DNA of 64,000 bases from Plasmodium coatneyi (taxonomy: Eukaryota; Apicomplexa; Aconoidasida; Haemosporida; Plasmodiidae), in the NCBI RefSeq assembly GCF_001680005.1, contig NC_033561.1, positions 682,001 to 746,000 on the forward strand, read 5' to 3'. The position numbers and the translations under genes are program-made. Positions within the stretch are counted from its first letter, which is position 1. The number at the start of each line of letters is the position of its first letter. The notes under the pieces were generated by a model. That model was not told where the DNA came from. It worked only from the letters and a program-made list of their open reading frames with translations, and searched no databases. Shown here one piece after another: positions 11,462 to 22,896 of the stretch.

Positions 11462-13641
11462 TTTAGTTTTATTCCATTATTTGGCAAAAAAAAAAAAAAA
11501 AAAAAAAAAAATTGGCTGTTTTGTTGCGATTTGCCTATCCTGTTCAGGCAATATCGACAGCTAGCTTAAAAGCACACTCAGGAGGGGTGAAAAAAAGTGC
11601 ACACACAGAATTGTGTAAAAAAGGTAGTACCCACACAGCAATGTTAAAAGTACATGTGCAAGTGTGTAGATACTTATAAACACATCTATGTACGTGGTGC
11701 TTACACGGGAGAAGGCAGACAAATGCGACTATACGCCCTTCGATTGCGCAAAACGGGAGGGATTAAACAAGGCAAGAAGCTGCCAACTAACGAAATTGCT
11801 ATAAAAAATTAATAAGGAACAAAAAAAAAAGCGGAGAAAAATGATATTTTTCCATTACATTGATGCTGCTCTAGTAAACTCCTTCAGCAACAACAATTGG
11901 CTACTCACAATTCGGGTGAATAATACGAAAGTTTGAGCAGAGATGAGGATGCAAAAAAAAAAAAAAAAAAAACGCGGTTAACACGAATATAGCATGCAGA
12001 CAGATAGTCGTTCTACACGCACAGGCATTTTTTGCAAATCTGCATTGTCCTATGCAGCGCTTCTATGTTCCTCTTTCTTTATTATCAATGCATGGGAAAT
12101 GTAAAAAAGTTAAAAAAAATTCGGCGGAAAAAAACAATGTACTGGTAAAATGTGTGTGCACGAAGCGTTACACGGGGTAAAATAAAAAAGCAAAAAAAAA
12201 GGATGGTATGATATTTTGCAGGTCATAAAAAAGACTAATAAAAGTTTTCACTCCAAATAGTGTCTGGGCATATTGATCAAGTGGATGTGTTGGGGGGCAG
12301 CGCAAAGGCACCAGATGATGCTCACTCGTTTGCCGAGCCCGCTTTTACGCGTCTGTGCTATTATTCCCCTTTTTACTCACTTAGGCGTTCACGCACGCGC
12401 GAGGAAATGTATGCCCGCGGTCATCAGACGGGGGAGTGCGTGCATTCGCATGAACGTGTGCAGCGCCGTGATGGAAATCTCAACGTGCGAACTGGAAAAA
12501 AAAAAAAAAAAGCAAAAGGGGTAGAAGAGCCACTAAAGGAAAAAAAGAAAATATAAAAAAAGGTAAAGTGACACTTAGTAACGAAGTGCAAGCGGGAAAA
12601 AAAAAAAAGGCTTAGCCCAACCTGTGTAAGGCGAAGTCTCCGCTTCTCCAGTTTGAAGGTTTGTTGCAAAGAGTTCCACGAAATAGCTGTAACTCGCGGG
12701 TTGGCAAACAAAAAGTGCGGCGAAGAAATTTCACTACTAACGGAACGAAAAAGTGGTGACAAAACAGTGAGAAGGTCAGTTAAATTTCATAGTGAGCATT
12801 GAAGATGCAAGTGGGTGAAACTCACAGGAGGTTGGGGCTGCCTTTTCGAAAAATTAATCAGTAGAGTTCATTCTTAATTTAAAAAAAAATAAAATGAACA
12901 CACCATAATTTGTGAGCACGGGGTAATGTGACAGGAGTGTTGCACATTTCAAAAAATAAAATTGGGGAGCAAATGATTTGGGAATTTGATAAATGGGCAA
13001 ATGGGAAAAATGGTGAGTTGGTCACGTGACGAAATGGTGACGCATCAAATTGGTAAATTACTAAATGGCAACCCGGAACTTGACGAAAGTGCCAAAGCGG
13101 ACGTCGGGTCAGGTCACCTCTTAAAAAAAATAAGCGAAATTACCAGCCTGTTCAGATTTCGCGGTAACTTCGTTAAAAGTGGCAGAAAAGCCATGTGTTG
13201 AGGCAGCATGTAGTGTCGGAAGTACTAACACGGAGATTCTTTTCTTTTATTTACTTTACTTTTTTTTTTGTCATGACTTAATTTCCATTATAATTTATTT
13301 AGCAATTTTTCCCTTGCACGCGCAATGTAGAAGCAGCTGCATTTTGTATGGTGTGTGTTTCCCAGGGGGGGTGTAATTGCGGGTTGTTTAAAAAAGGGGT
13401 TAAAAAAGAAATGGAGGCATGCGTGAAAAAGCGTCACCAGGTTGAAAAAAAAAAAAAAAAACAAGAAAAAGAAAAAGTCACATAATTGAGTTAAATTAAA
13501 TTAACACAAGACACAGTTAAGTTATCAAATGCCATCTTTTTCATTTTTTTTTACTTCTTTTATGTACCCTAATTTACAAAAAAATTAAGAAGCTAGCCAC
13601 CGCGCAAATGTGTAACCTCCTTCGATCTGCATCCCCCCCAG

Positions 13642-13672
<31 letters not shown>

Positions 13673-15021
13673 GTTCAGGTGAAACAAGCCAAAAATATCC
13701 CCCCCCCCAAAAAAAAAAAAAAAAAAACACAAATGATAGGGGGTTCTACACCCTCGGAGCAACGAGTCATTTGTGGAAATTGCATTACAACAGAGTGGAA
13801 AAGTACGTTCGGGAATCGTTTCACAATGGGGTCACTTAACCTTTGGGTTTTCCATCTTTACTGAGATGTGTTGTTCATCGCACGGTCGTATTTGACAGCT
13901 TAGCGCGGGAAACATCCCAGTCTGCCTCCTAAGAGCAGGCACATCACCGTTTGACTGCTTGAGTAGCCATGTGTAAAGTTTGGGGGATAACACCATTGAC
14001 CTTTTTTTCCGGCCACATTTCGCGAATGTTGCGCGTTGCGAATTGATTCTTTTTCGCGCTCACAACAGCTTAAAGGCTGATAAAATAACTCCCGCGCAGT
14101 GCGGATCAACACACCGATTATACAAGGCTAGTGGGGGACTCTCCTTTCCAGACGCAACGGAAGGCGGTCTTGGAGGAACTGCCGCAACAAGGTAGTTGTA
14201 ACAATTGGGGAACTATGACGTCCTTTTTTTTTTTTTTTTTCCCATTTGTGTGACCATTTACATTTGGTATTTCCTCATGCACGGCTAAAAATTGCGGGCA
14301 ATCATGGGAAATGTGCCACTTAAAAAAAATCGCGCATGGGTTGACAACGCTGGCAGAGGGGGGCAGCCCCAGGCAGTCTTTGATTTATCCCCCTATATGT
14401 TTCACTTTGTCCTGTTTTGGCCTTTTTTTCTATGCCCGTTCTTTTTTTTTTTTTAAATCTGCTGCGCTTTGTCATTGGTGGGGGAGCGCTTTCTCACCAT
14501 TTGGGAATGCGTCTGGCATGGGCTCCTTTGCCATGCGGAGGTGTAAAAAAAAAAAAAAAAAAAAAAAAAACAGTTGTACGTTGTTATGATACTTAAAATA
14601 TGGAAGGAGAAGGAACTCCAAAGGTTCCATTGTTCAATGCGTGGAAAATGAGTAAAGGAGAATAAAAAGGAGTGACCATCCTATGCTGCTGCTCTGTGTG
14701 TTTCCATCTGGGGTGAACTCCCCTCCTGCATGTGCTGTCCTCAACTTGTGGGGACGCGTTACATTGCTGCCGAGGGAAAGCGCAAAAAGGCATAGGAGTA
14801 ACCTGAAGTGGGGGGGGAAATGTTACAAAAAATGGCGAATAAAATAGCGAAAAAAGAGGAGAGCAAAACAGCGCGTAACCAAGGGATCACATGCATCCTC
14901 AGATTAAAATTCGCCTTCCCACGCTATCGACGCACACCCTTTGGACGAAGCCACCTCCCCCCCCATTCAAAGACTGTCCCTTAATAATACAAAATTATAA
15001 GCCTTGAAAATAACTGAGGGG

Positions 15022-15053
<32 letters not shown>

Positions 15054-15345
15054 TGAAAAAAAAAAAAAAAAAGCTATTAACATTGTGGAAAACATTTAAA
15101 ATTGGATATGAAGGCACAAAAAGTTGCAACTTCGTTTTTTTTTTTTTTTTTAATATATTAAGCCTTTTCCTTTTTGCTTACTGATCGTTGCTTCCCTTTT
15201 TTTTTTTTTTTCTTCCGTTTGGTTTCATTGCGTTCATTGCGCCATGTGCTGTCAGCCTCGCGAAACGCAAAAACACACAAGGCAGCACGCACATACCACC
15301 TCTTAATAGTATATCATAGGACGCGAAAAGGAAGCGATCGTAAAA
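11462..15345. other. Long intergenic region rich in homopolymer tracts
   Basis: About 3.9 kb separates the start of MTRAP (-) from the next + strand gene, so it should contain both promoters. I found no supported exon. It is studded with poly(A) or poly(T) runs, the longest about 29 A at 13642-13670, with others near 11487, 14547, 15035 and 15473. A small gene or non-coding RNA could be hidden here; the frames present are short and broken by homopolymers. Confidence 0.55.
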
Positions 15346-15472
15346 ATGAGAAACGACACTGCTGCGGAAGGAACACCTGTGGAAGACGCAGGGAAAGCCG
15401 TGCCTTCGAACAGAAGCAAAGACCACAATGAAAGTTGCGCGGAGCAGGCGGGAGACTCCCCAAAGAAGTAAC

Positions 15473-15504
<32 letters not shown>

Positions 15505-16311
15505 CACTTAAGATGAGAGGACACCTATTGTGTATACCCATTTTCGCACAAAAAATGGAGGAGAATTTGAACAACCGTCCTCAAAAGAGTGACCCATTTA
15601 AAGTGGCATGACCGACCTGAATTTGTTTCCATCCACCATCTCCATGTAATTCCCATTTCGCAGAACTGACCTAAACGAAATGAACAAAATGAACAAACCG
15701 ATGAATGGGTTTGCCGCTAACATCGCCATGGAGGCGCTCGCGAAGGCGTCCAAGTAAAAAAAGAAGAAAAAGCGAAAAAAGAGAAAAAGCGTTCTCAGTT
15801 AACTGTACCTGCACACCATATTGTATAACATCGCTTTGCTGAACCAGCTGCTGCTTCCTCATTTTACGTCTCCTACTTGGCCAGCCAAACATGCTCCCCG
15901 CCACCCCTTCCTTACATCCCATCGGTGCAGATTTATTTCAAAAAATGAACGCGTCCAGAAGGAGTACAGCGGCGTGGGGCTAAACGACGAAGAAGATAAA
16001 GACTCGCGGGAGCACCTAGACGTCAACGGACACAACGCTCACGCAGGTGGAGCGAAAGTCGGGCCAAACAAGAATTTGTAAGGATGGAAAGGGAAAAAGC
16101 GCTCATGCTGAAATGTCACTACATGTATGTCAACATGCTGATGCACGGAAGTAATCCTACACCACCACCCATGCTCATATATGCACCCCTTTTTTTTTTT
16201 TTTTTTTTTTTTCTCCTCCCTGTCTGAAGCTTACACGGGGCTCACCCCATCTTGCCAGGAATAGACAAGGAACTGCAGGAAAAGCTGAAGAACCGACGGT
16301 GTAACGCGTAG
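15346..16311 (+). CDS. Conserved-looking protein of unknown function, 4 exons
   Basis: Not recognised. Four short exons join with matching phase: 15346-15467, 15664-15753, 15931-16077 and 16230-16311, donors GTAACA, GTAAAA and GTAAGG, acceptors CAG, CAG and AAG, every junction phase 2, giving 146 residues. The N-terminal 40 residues are polar and acidic; the middle holds a possible helix (GFAANIAMEALAKASKFIS); the C-terminus has a compact motif HGAHPILPGIDKELQEKL. No signal peptide or membrane helix is evident. The consistent phases and the C-terminal motif argue for a real gene, but I cannot assign a function. A shorter model starting at the methionine at 15680 in exon 2 is possible. Confidence 0.6.
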
Positions 16312-17436
16312 AAGGTGAAGTCGCCCACTGGTCAGTTCACCACGTTGCTTTTTTTCAACAATTTCTTTGATGATTATTTCGATTTTTTTCTTTTTTTTTC
16401 CACTTTTTTTTTTTTTTTTCATTTTTTCGTTTTCTTTTGATTTATTTTCCATTTCCCTCCGCTTCATTGATCCTTTCATTGCACCTAGTTAAATCCGTTT
16501 TAGTAATGTCTGCAACTGCGCCGGCAGACCCCCCCCGCTGATACTCCCTTGCAAGTGTCCGCACGTGTATATGTGCGCCCCTGTGCGTAATTTTTTTTTT
16601 TTTTTTTTTTTTCTTTGCGTAGAGAAGGCGCGTCGTCTGCCCAAACGATGCTCAATTGCACAACACTACAAAGGAACGAACTCTCCTCACTTTGCAAAGC
16701 ACCCAAAAGGGAGGGGGCATTCTTTCTTCACTCATAAGTTTTGCATACAAGGCAGGTTTGCTTTTATCACCACGGTGGACAACCCGATTGGGGTTACAAC
16801 ACATTGTGATATGTAGAATAACGCGGAGTGACGTTCCTCGACAGGAGGTTCTTTTCCGCCACGTGGGTTATTCCAAAGGTGCATTTACAAAATGAGTTGG
16901 TCTTCCTGGGCATACCTACTCATGTGTGCATCGTTCTGTGTAAATGATAGGATGGAAAAAGAGGACACCAAAATGAGCGTCCACGAGGGAAGGGATTTTT
17001 CTACCCCTCCCGTTAATCAATTTTTTTTTTTTGCGTAAAAGGGTCAACTAAAAGGGGATGCTACGTTGACTGTACAACTTCGTGTAGCAAACACAACGGT
17101 TTCGTTTTACCTGTTCTTTTTATTACCCCTTCGCTTTCCTCCTTCCCCCTTTATTGCGTTATTTTTTTTTTGCCGACGCAACAGTGCATGCAACTGAGGA
17201 AATCCCCCCCGCGGGCGCAAACCAAAACTGCGTAACAACGGAGCATTTAAAAAAAATGTTTCAAACCAATTTTCTTATAATTCCTATAGAACTTGTTATG
17301 AAAAAAAAAATGTCAATGGAGGGATGGCCGCGTTGATGTTTCTTTATTAGCGGCGGGGAAAACTGTTTTCTTTATTTTCCCCTCTCCCCTTCAAGTGTAA
17401 AATGAGTAATCATTTTCGTACCTAACATTTTAAAGC
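16312..17436. other. Intergenic region upstream of the CstF-64-like gene
   Basis: No supported gene. A frame starting near 16893 (MSWSSWAYLLMC) has a hydrophobic start but ends in a poly-Phe homopolymer run, and another near 17154 is similarly weak; both may be 5' leader sequence. Contains the presumed promoter of the gene at 17437. Confidence 0.5.
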
Positions 17437-20153
17437 ATGACGGAGAACTCCTGCTCCATCGATTATTTCGGTAGGCATTTATCTACGCAGGTTTTGTTTC
17501 GTCACGTTCATTTTGCCTTTTCGCGTTGCCCTCTTTGCTTCGCCACTGCTTGGGTAGAAGCGTGGGCTATACCCAGACGGACGGATCAACCAATCGGCCG
17601 GATGCTAGACCAGCAAGCCGTTTCGCCAGCCACCCCCTTCACCGTGCCGCTTTTATTTTTCCCCCTTTTTTCAGTTTCGAACTTGCCTTACGATGTCACG
17701 GAGGAGGAGCTGAAGGACTTTTTTAAACCGGCCTGTGAGGTTACCCACTGCAGGTGAGAAGAATGAAAAAAATATACCTCATCGGAGCAGTGTTGAGTGG
17801 GACTTAGTCACCATGTTTAGGGTTGCCTATTTGAGGAACCCAAAGGGAGCTACTAAATGTAAGCACCCACAGGATTCACATTCACTGTGTTACGTTTCTG
17901 TTTATTCCTTTCACCCACCCCATGTGCAGACTGAAGAGGACAAAGCTCGGCATTAAGAGCTGCCACGGGTACATACGGTTTGGGGAAAATCTAAACGATG
18001 TAGAGGCATACGCACGAAGGGAGAGACTCAAAGGTAGGCAGTTGTGCATTGAATTAGTGGAAAATGGAAAGGACGATATGACAGACGATGAAGAAGACGA
18101 TGCGATAGACGCGACGGACGGGGAAGGGTTCCCCCCGTGGGAGCAGAACCAGAAGGATGGTCAGCACCCAATTAAGGGGTCAACGAAGCAACAGACAGAT
18201 GAACAAGCAAAGCGCAGAAACAAATGGAACTCCAAAAAGGGGAATGAAAAGATCGAAATAATTAACAAAAAAGGAGTGATTACAAAACAGGGACATGCAA
18301 TTCTTAGCAACATGCACATGTATGACGTCGTCCTTTTGGTTCAGAAAATGCAACAGCTAGTTAGACTCTCTCCCCAAACAGCCATTAAATTTCTCAGTAA
18401 TAATAAGAGCATTTGTTACTCTCTCATCCATGCGCTGTTCCTTCTGGGGATTTTAAACGTAGAGATGAATCCCCTTAGCGAGGAGGACATCACCCGGGTG
18501 AAGTTTCATGCGCTTAAGAATAAGTTCCAGTTTTTGTGTGTGGACGGCGAGGAGGAAGATGAGGTGGACACAGATGCGTATCCTTTGGGGGAACAATTAT
18601 GTCACAGGGGGGGTATCGGTTCGCATGAAGTTGATTGGGGTAACATGGATAGGGGTGATGCTGGTGGACGTGGCTCCGATCTAGGGGAGGTGAGCAACGG
18701 GGAAAACCCACCCTGGGGAGGCCCAAATTACGACTACGAACAGAATGGCAGGAGGCAGCTGTACGAGAGGGGAGGAAGGATAAACACAGTCAAAATGGAT
18801 ACCCCCTCATCATTGAAGCATATACGTGGAAAGAACTTACCGGTGAGTAACCTGAAAAATGCATCAAGGGGGTTGTATTCAACAAATCAGAGTACTTCTT
18901 ACGGGGTCAATCATAACAGCTATGCCCCGTTTAACCATGTGGATGTGCCGTCGGACGGAGGTCAGAGCGGGTACCCAGCAGACAGGGATTCTGCTTTTGG
19001 AGAAGTGGAGAGAGAGGCAGTGAAGGGTCAAATGGGTCGACCCAATTTACATGGAACGGTTGGAAGTGCCTACCACCCGCGGCAGCAATTTTCCCAGCTC
19101 ACCCTCTCTATGAACAATAGACGGGGAGGAACCAGCGGGTACCCCCTCCAGGGGAGCTACTCCAACAAGTACACAATGAAGGGAGGAAAATTGAAGAACA
19201 AAAATAAGCAGATCAATAAGCAAAAGAGTAAGCAAAAGAACAAGACAAAGAACTCTGCCAACATGATGCCCCTTGGGAACAGAGCAGGAAGTGGTAATAT
19301 GTTCTCAAGTGGGGGGAGCAGACCCCTCGATTATGACAGTAACAGCATGCAGGGAAATGCCCACCCGTATAATTACGAAGAGGAGTTCCCCAGTGGAAGG
19401 AACACAGGGTTGTATGGAATGCGTGGCGTTGTTGATACGAAGACGGAAAAGGAGACCTACTATGGGAATTATTACGCCAGCGATGGTGTTACAGGTCAGC
19501 ATGGGGAAGGGGCAGACCCGTTGGATACGCAAATCAATTACAGTGGCGAAATGAGCAACGTCCGGGTGAAGAGCTATGAGGGTAACCAAACTGAGGGAGG
19601 AGTTTTCCAAATTGGAGGACAATCTACCTCGTCACTCTACTGGAGGGGCATATCCAGGAAGGGTAATTACCAGGTGGACAGTGAAACAACGCAGAGAGAT
19701 AGCTACATGAGTGACCACCAAGGAGAAAATGCAGCCGAAGAGAGACACCTCGAATTGGGGAAGAGGCTAATCCAAAAAATTAACACGTCGAATAACCAAC
19801 GGAGGGGAATAAAACTAATCGACAGAAACGACAGAAATGAACAAACGAAAGAAGAGAACGTTATTAGGATAAAGAATGTAGACCTATATAACGAAGTGGA
19901 AAAGACGCAGGAAATTTACTTAAGCAGTAGCTTGAAGGCTCTGTTGAAAAAAGTAAACATGAGCTTGAAGGACATTCCCTATGCTGAGGAAGATTTGGTA
20001 AAGGAGGTCATTAATGAGAAGCCCATTTTGGAGAACATTCTCATTAGTAAGTACGCGGATATGGTCAACTGGAACCGGGACCAGGTATTGCGTGTCCTGT
20101 CCATTCGGAAGTCGCTGAAAAGCCGCGGGTACAACATTAACGGGGTCATCTGA
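17437..20153 (+). CDS. CstF-64 / Rna15-like mRNA 3'-end processing factor (RRM plus hinge)
   Basis: Exons 17437-17470, 17675-17753 and 17930-20153, giving 778 residues. The RRM is assembled across all three exons: VSNLPYDVTEEELKDFF is RNP2 and helix 1, and KSCHGYIRF is RNP1; the domain covers about residues 11-85. At about 160-215 lies a helical block (MYDVVLLVQKMQQLVRLSP, then CYSLIHALFLLGILN) that aligns well with the CstF-64 hinge, the part that binds CstF-77 and symplekin. A long low-complexity Gly/Asn/Ser-rich linker follows, and a C-terminal helical region (WNRDQVLRVLSIRKSLK) recalls the CstF-64 C-terminal domain. It should recognise U/GU-rich sequence downstream of poly(A) sites in the nucleus. 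Intron 1 is 204 nt with no stop in frame, so its retention would insert 68 residues. Confidence 0.75.
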
Positions 20154-20493
20154 GGGGGCGGAAGGACGAGCAGTAAATAACCTGTTTGAGCTTGCTCGCC
20201 AAGGGGGGTTGTTCATTTGGGGGACCTGCTTCTCCTCCTTTTTTTTCCTTTTTTTTTTATGTATATTTTTTCTTTGAATAACTTCCCAGTGTCAAACTGT
20301 TTTTTTTAAGTGACGCGCAGCGGAATAGAAAAAAAAAATTAATTAATTAAAAAAAAAGTAAAAAAAAAAAATTTTTTTAAAAAGTAAAATTGCAAAATGA
20401 AGGGTTAACAAATGATGGGTTAACAAATGATGGGCGAGCAAATTGTGCAGGTCAAATGGTGCGGGCAAATCTTTAAAACGCTTAGGACGTGCC
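20154..20493. other. Convergent 3' flank between CstF-64-like and RPF2 genes
   Basis: Shared tail-to-tail region of about 340 bases with T-rich and A-rich tracts and a small direct repeat of GGGTTAACAAATGAT near 20402-20433. No gene seen; presumably holds both polyadenylation regions. Confidence 0.6.
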
Positions 20494-21480
20494 TCATGCA
20501 TTTTTCGCTCCACCTGGCTGGGTCTTGCGTCCCGCTTTCTTCACTCGATTGTGTAGTTTGGTATGCTTCGTGTGTAGCTTTCCAAAGCTCTGCTTCTGTA
20601 CATAGACGCGCTTGATGGTGTTTCCCAATTCGTCCACTTGGACGTTCTTTAATTTTTTTTTGCTTTTCTTTTTTAACAGTTGATCGACATTTTTGGTTGC
20701 CTCTTCGAAGAGGTGGTAGTTTGCAATCTGGGAGTTGTCCAAAACGAAGTTGAAGCGTGGGCCGATTTCCTCCAAAGGGGGAAGGTCACTTGCATGCGGG
20801 TGGCCGAAGTGCTCCTTTTTGAGTAGGTACTGGCGGAAGGAGAGTACCTGGTTGGGGGTGGCACCCTCGCTGAACGCGCTAATCACGATAAGACGCTGCA
20901 CAGAGGAACTGCTCACGGTGTCTACGTTCCTGTGCTTGAAAAAGTCGAAGAGGACATTCCTCAGATTCTTCGTAACGTCAGTCTCCTCAAAGTAGGACCC
21001 CTGAATGAGGACGATCGGTTTGGTGTCACAGAGGACGTCCTTTGCGTGGGGAAACATTTTCATAGGAATGTATGACAGTAAAGTAAAGACGTAATAGTCG
21101 AACAGCTTGTTGTTGTATAATCTTCCCATAATAAATCTCGACGGTTTCTTCTTCGTTGAAAAAACAGACAAAAAAAAGGAGCAGCTGTTATGTACACATA
21201 AGTCGACAAGCTCATTCAGTTTCGTTTGTATGTCTGCCAAATTTGGGTGCACTTTTGGCATGTAGCATGTGAATGGCTTCTGTAAGTTATACAGATCCTG
21301 CATGAAATTCTTTAGTTCTTCCGTCCTCTTGTTGCTGCAAATGAATAAACAGCTCTTGGAAGATTCGTGTAATTCTCCCTTTCGCTTTTTTAAAATCAAA
21401 TTCCCTTTTCTTGTCTTTGCCTTTCCTTCCTCCAACTGTTGGACGATTTCCTCCTTGCTTTGCTCCTCCTCCATCTCCAT
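20494..21480 (-). CDS. RPF2: Ribosome production factor 2 (RPF2), Brix-domain 60S assembly factor
   Basis: Single exon, 328 residues from the first ATG (MEMEEEQSKEE). The open frame continues upstream to 21618 without an ATG; that part is taken as leader sequence. The Brix domain covers about residues 35-230, with RFIMGRLYNNKLFDYY, PIVLIQGSYF and QRLIVISAF, followed by the RPF2-type PRFNFVLDNSQIANYHLF and a basic tail. In other eukaryotes RPF2 acts with RRS1 in the nucleolus to load the 5S RNP onto pre-60S particles. It is divergent from EBP2, another pre-60S factor. Confidence 0.9.
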   Translation of the reverse strand: MEMEEEQSKEEIVQQLEEGKAKTRKGNLILKKRKGELHESSKSCLFICSNKRTEELKNFMQDLYNLQKPFTCYMPKVHPNLADIQTKLNELVDLCVHNSCSFFLSVFSTKKKPSRFIMGRLYNNKLFDYYVFTLLSYIPMKMFPHAKDVLCDTKPIVLIQGSYFEETDVTKNLRNVLFDFFKHRNVDTVSSSSVQRLIVISAFSEGATPNQVLSFRQYLLKKEHFGHPHASDLPPLEEIGPRFNFVLDNSQIANYHLFEEATKNVDQLLKKKSKKKLKNVQVDELGNTIKRVYVQKQSFGKLHTKHTKLHNRVKKAGRKTQPGGAKNA

Positions 21481-21948
21481 TTTGGAAGGGTGGCTAAACG
21501 TTACAAAACCTACGCGAAAGGGGCTCTCGCAGAACCGTATGTTGTACGCCTTCACGTTTGTACTTTGATTTGCTGCCTGCAAAAAGGGTCCTTCGTTTTT
21601 TGGCGTGTGGCGTATCAAGGACGTTTCTGTCCGTGTATACTATGCTGTCATGCGGATTTGGCTGATTGCCGAAGCGAGTCTTACAGCTTCTTCTTTTCTT
21701 CTCAGCGTTCTTCTGCGTTAGCTAATGTTGCTGCTGATGGGGGTCCCAGCGTAGCGAACAGACGGGAGTTAAAAGTCTCATCCGTTCTGGTCACTGAGGA
21801 GCGGCGTTACGCATAAGTATACATAGGTACATGCCTACACGTAAGTTTATATTTTTCCGCTGCGCTCCTACGGTTGGGTAAATAATACCTCCTGTGGGCG
21901 AAAACAATATGACGAAACCTCGCAAAAGAAGCAGCGAGGGACAACAGG

Positions 21949-21980
<32 letters not shown>

Positions 21981-22896
21981 CTTCAGATTATAATGAGATG
22001 TACTCCAAGTTGCGTGACACTCTATAGAAAAGGGGAGAAAAATTAGTTTGGAAGAACGTGGCACCACTTCGGAAACATTCCTTCCAGTTGAGAAAGTTTC
22101 AACATAAAAAAAAAAACATGTTAATACAGATTAGATACATTCATAGATGGTGGCATGCATTATCTCCGTGGGGTTTATGCTCCGTTGCGCCTCTTTTCCA
22201 TGACAGCGTTTTGGCAAAGTGCTTACCCGACGGGTGGAGAATCCAAAAAAAAAAAAAAAAAAAAAAGCAACTGTGACGCGCCCACCCTACAACTGGGAAA
22301 AGGTTTTCATAAAAAAAAAAAGAAGGAAAAAAAAATTCGACTCCTATGCCCTCGCGGAAGAGATATACATAAATGCTTACATTTGTATGTAGTGTAGTAG
22401 CGTATGTGACGTATGAAGGCGCCACTTCCCGTATGCAGAGCAGAGCCGTTCTGCATTATTTCAAAGTTGACTGCTTCATTTTAGCAACTAGCCAAGCGGG
22501 ATAAAGCAAGCGCTTTTTTTATTTAGTTGAAGCGTAGGGGAGAAAAAATCGAAGCTCCTTCATTTTCATTTGCGCCAAAAGGGGGGATGAATATGAATGC
22601 CGAAACGCTCTCCTTTAATGAGCATGAGTTTGTCGAGTTATTCTCATTCCACCAACCGACGGGGGGGAGAGGCAATGATAAGAGCAACCCATCGTACAGT
22701 TAACGTTGCTGCTGATACGTAGTAGCTATACTGTGATTGGTCAGTCTCTCTATCGCTTTTTTTTTTTTTTTTTCCAAGCGGGTTGTTATTTTGTATATAT
22801 GCTTTGCCCACCAAGGGGACCCTCACCCATTGCCCACTTCTGTGCAGTCTGCTGCGCGTCTTCTATTTGCCTTGCTAATTTTAATCGTGGAACAAA
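21481..22896. promoter_or_regulatory. Divergent promoter region, RPF2 (-) / EBP2 (+)
   Basis: About 1.4 kb separates the start codons of two 60S ribosome-assembly genes read in opposite directions. Several poly(dA:dT) runs (about 21950-21976, 22246-22266, 22758-22773) could act as nucleosome-free promoter elements. No coding exon is supported here. Shared regulation is an inference from arrangement and function. Confidence 0.5.

Noticed and set aside
21481..21618. N-terminal extension of RPF2
   Set aside because: The frame is open but contains no ATG before 21480; treated as 5' leader.
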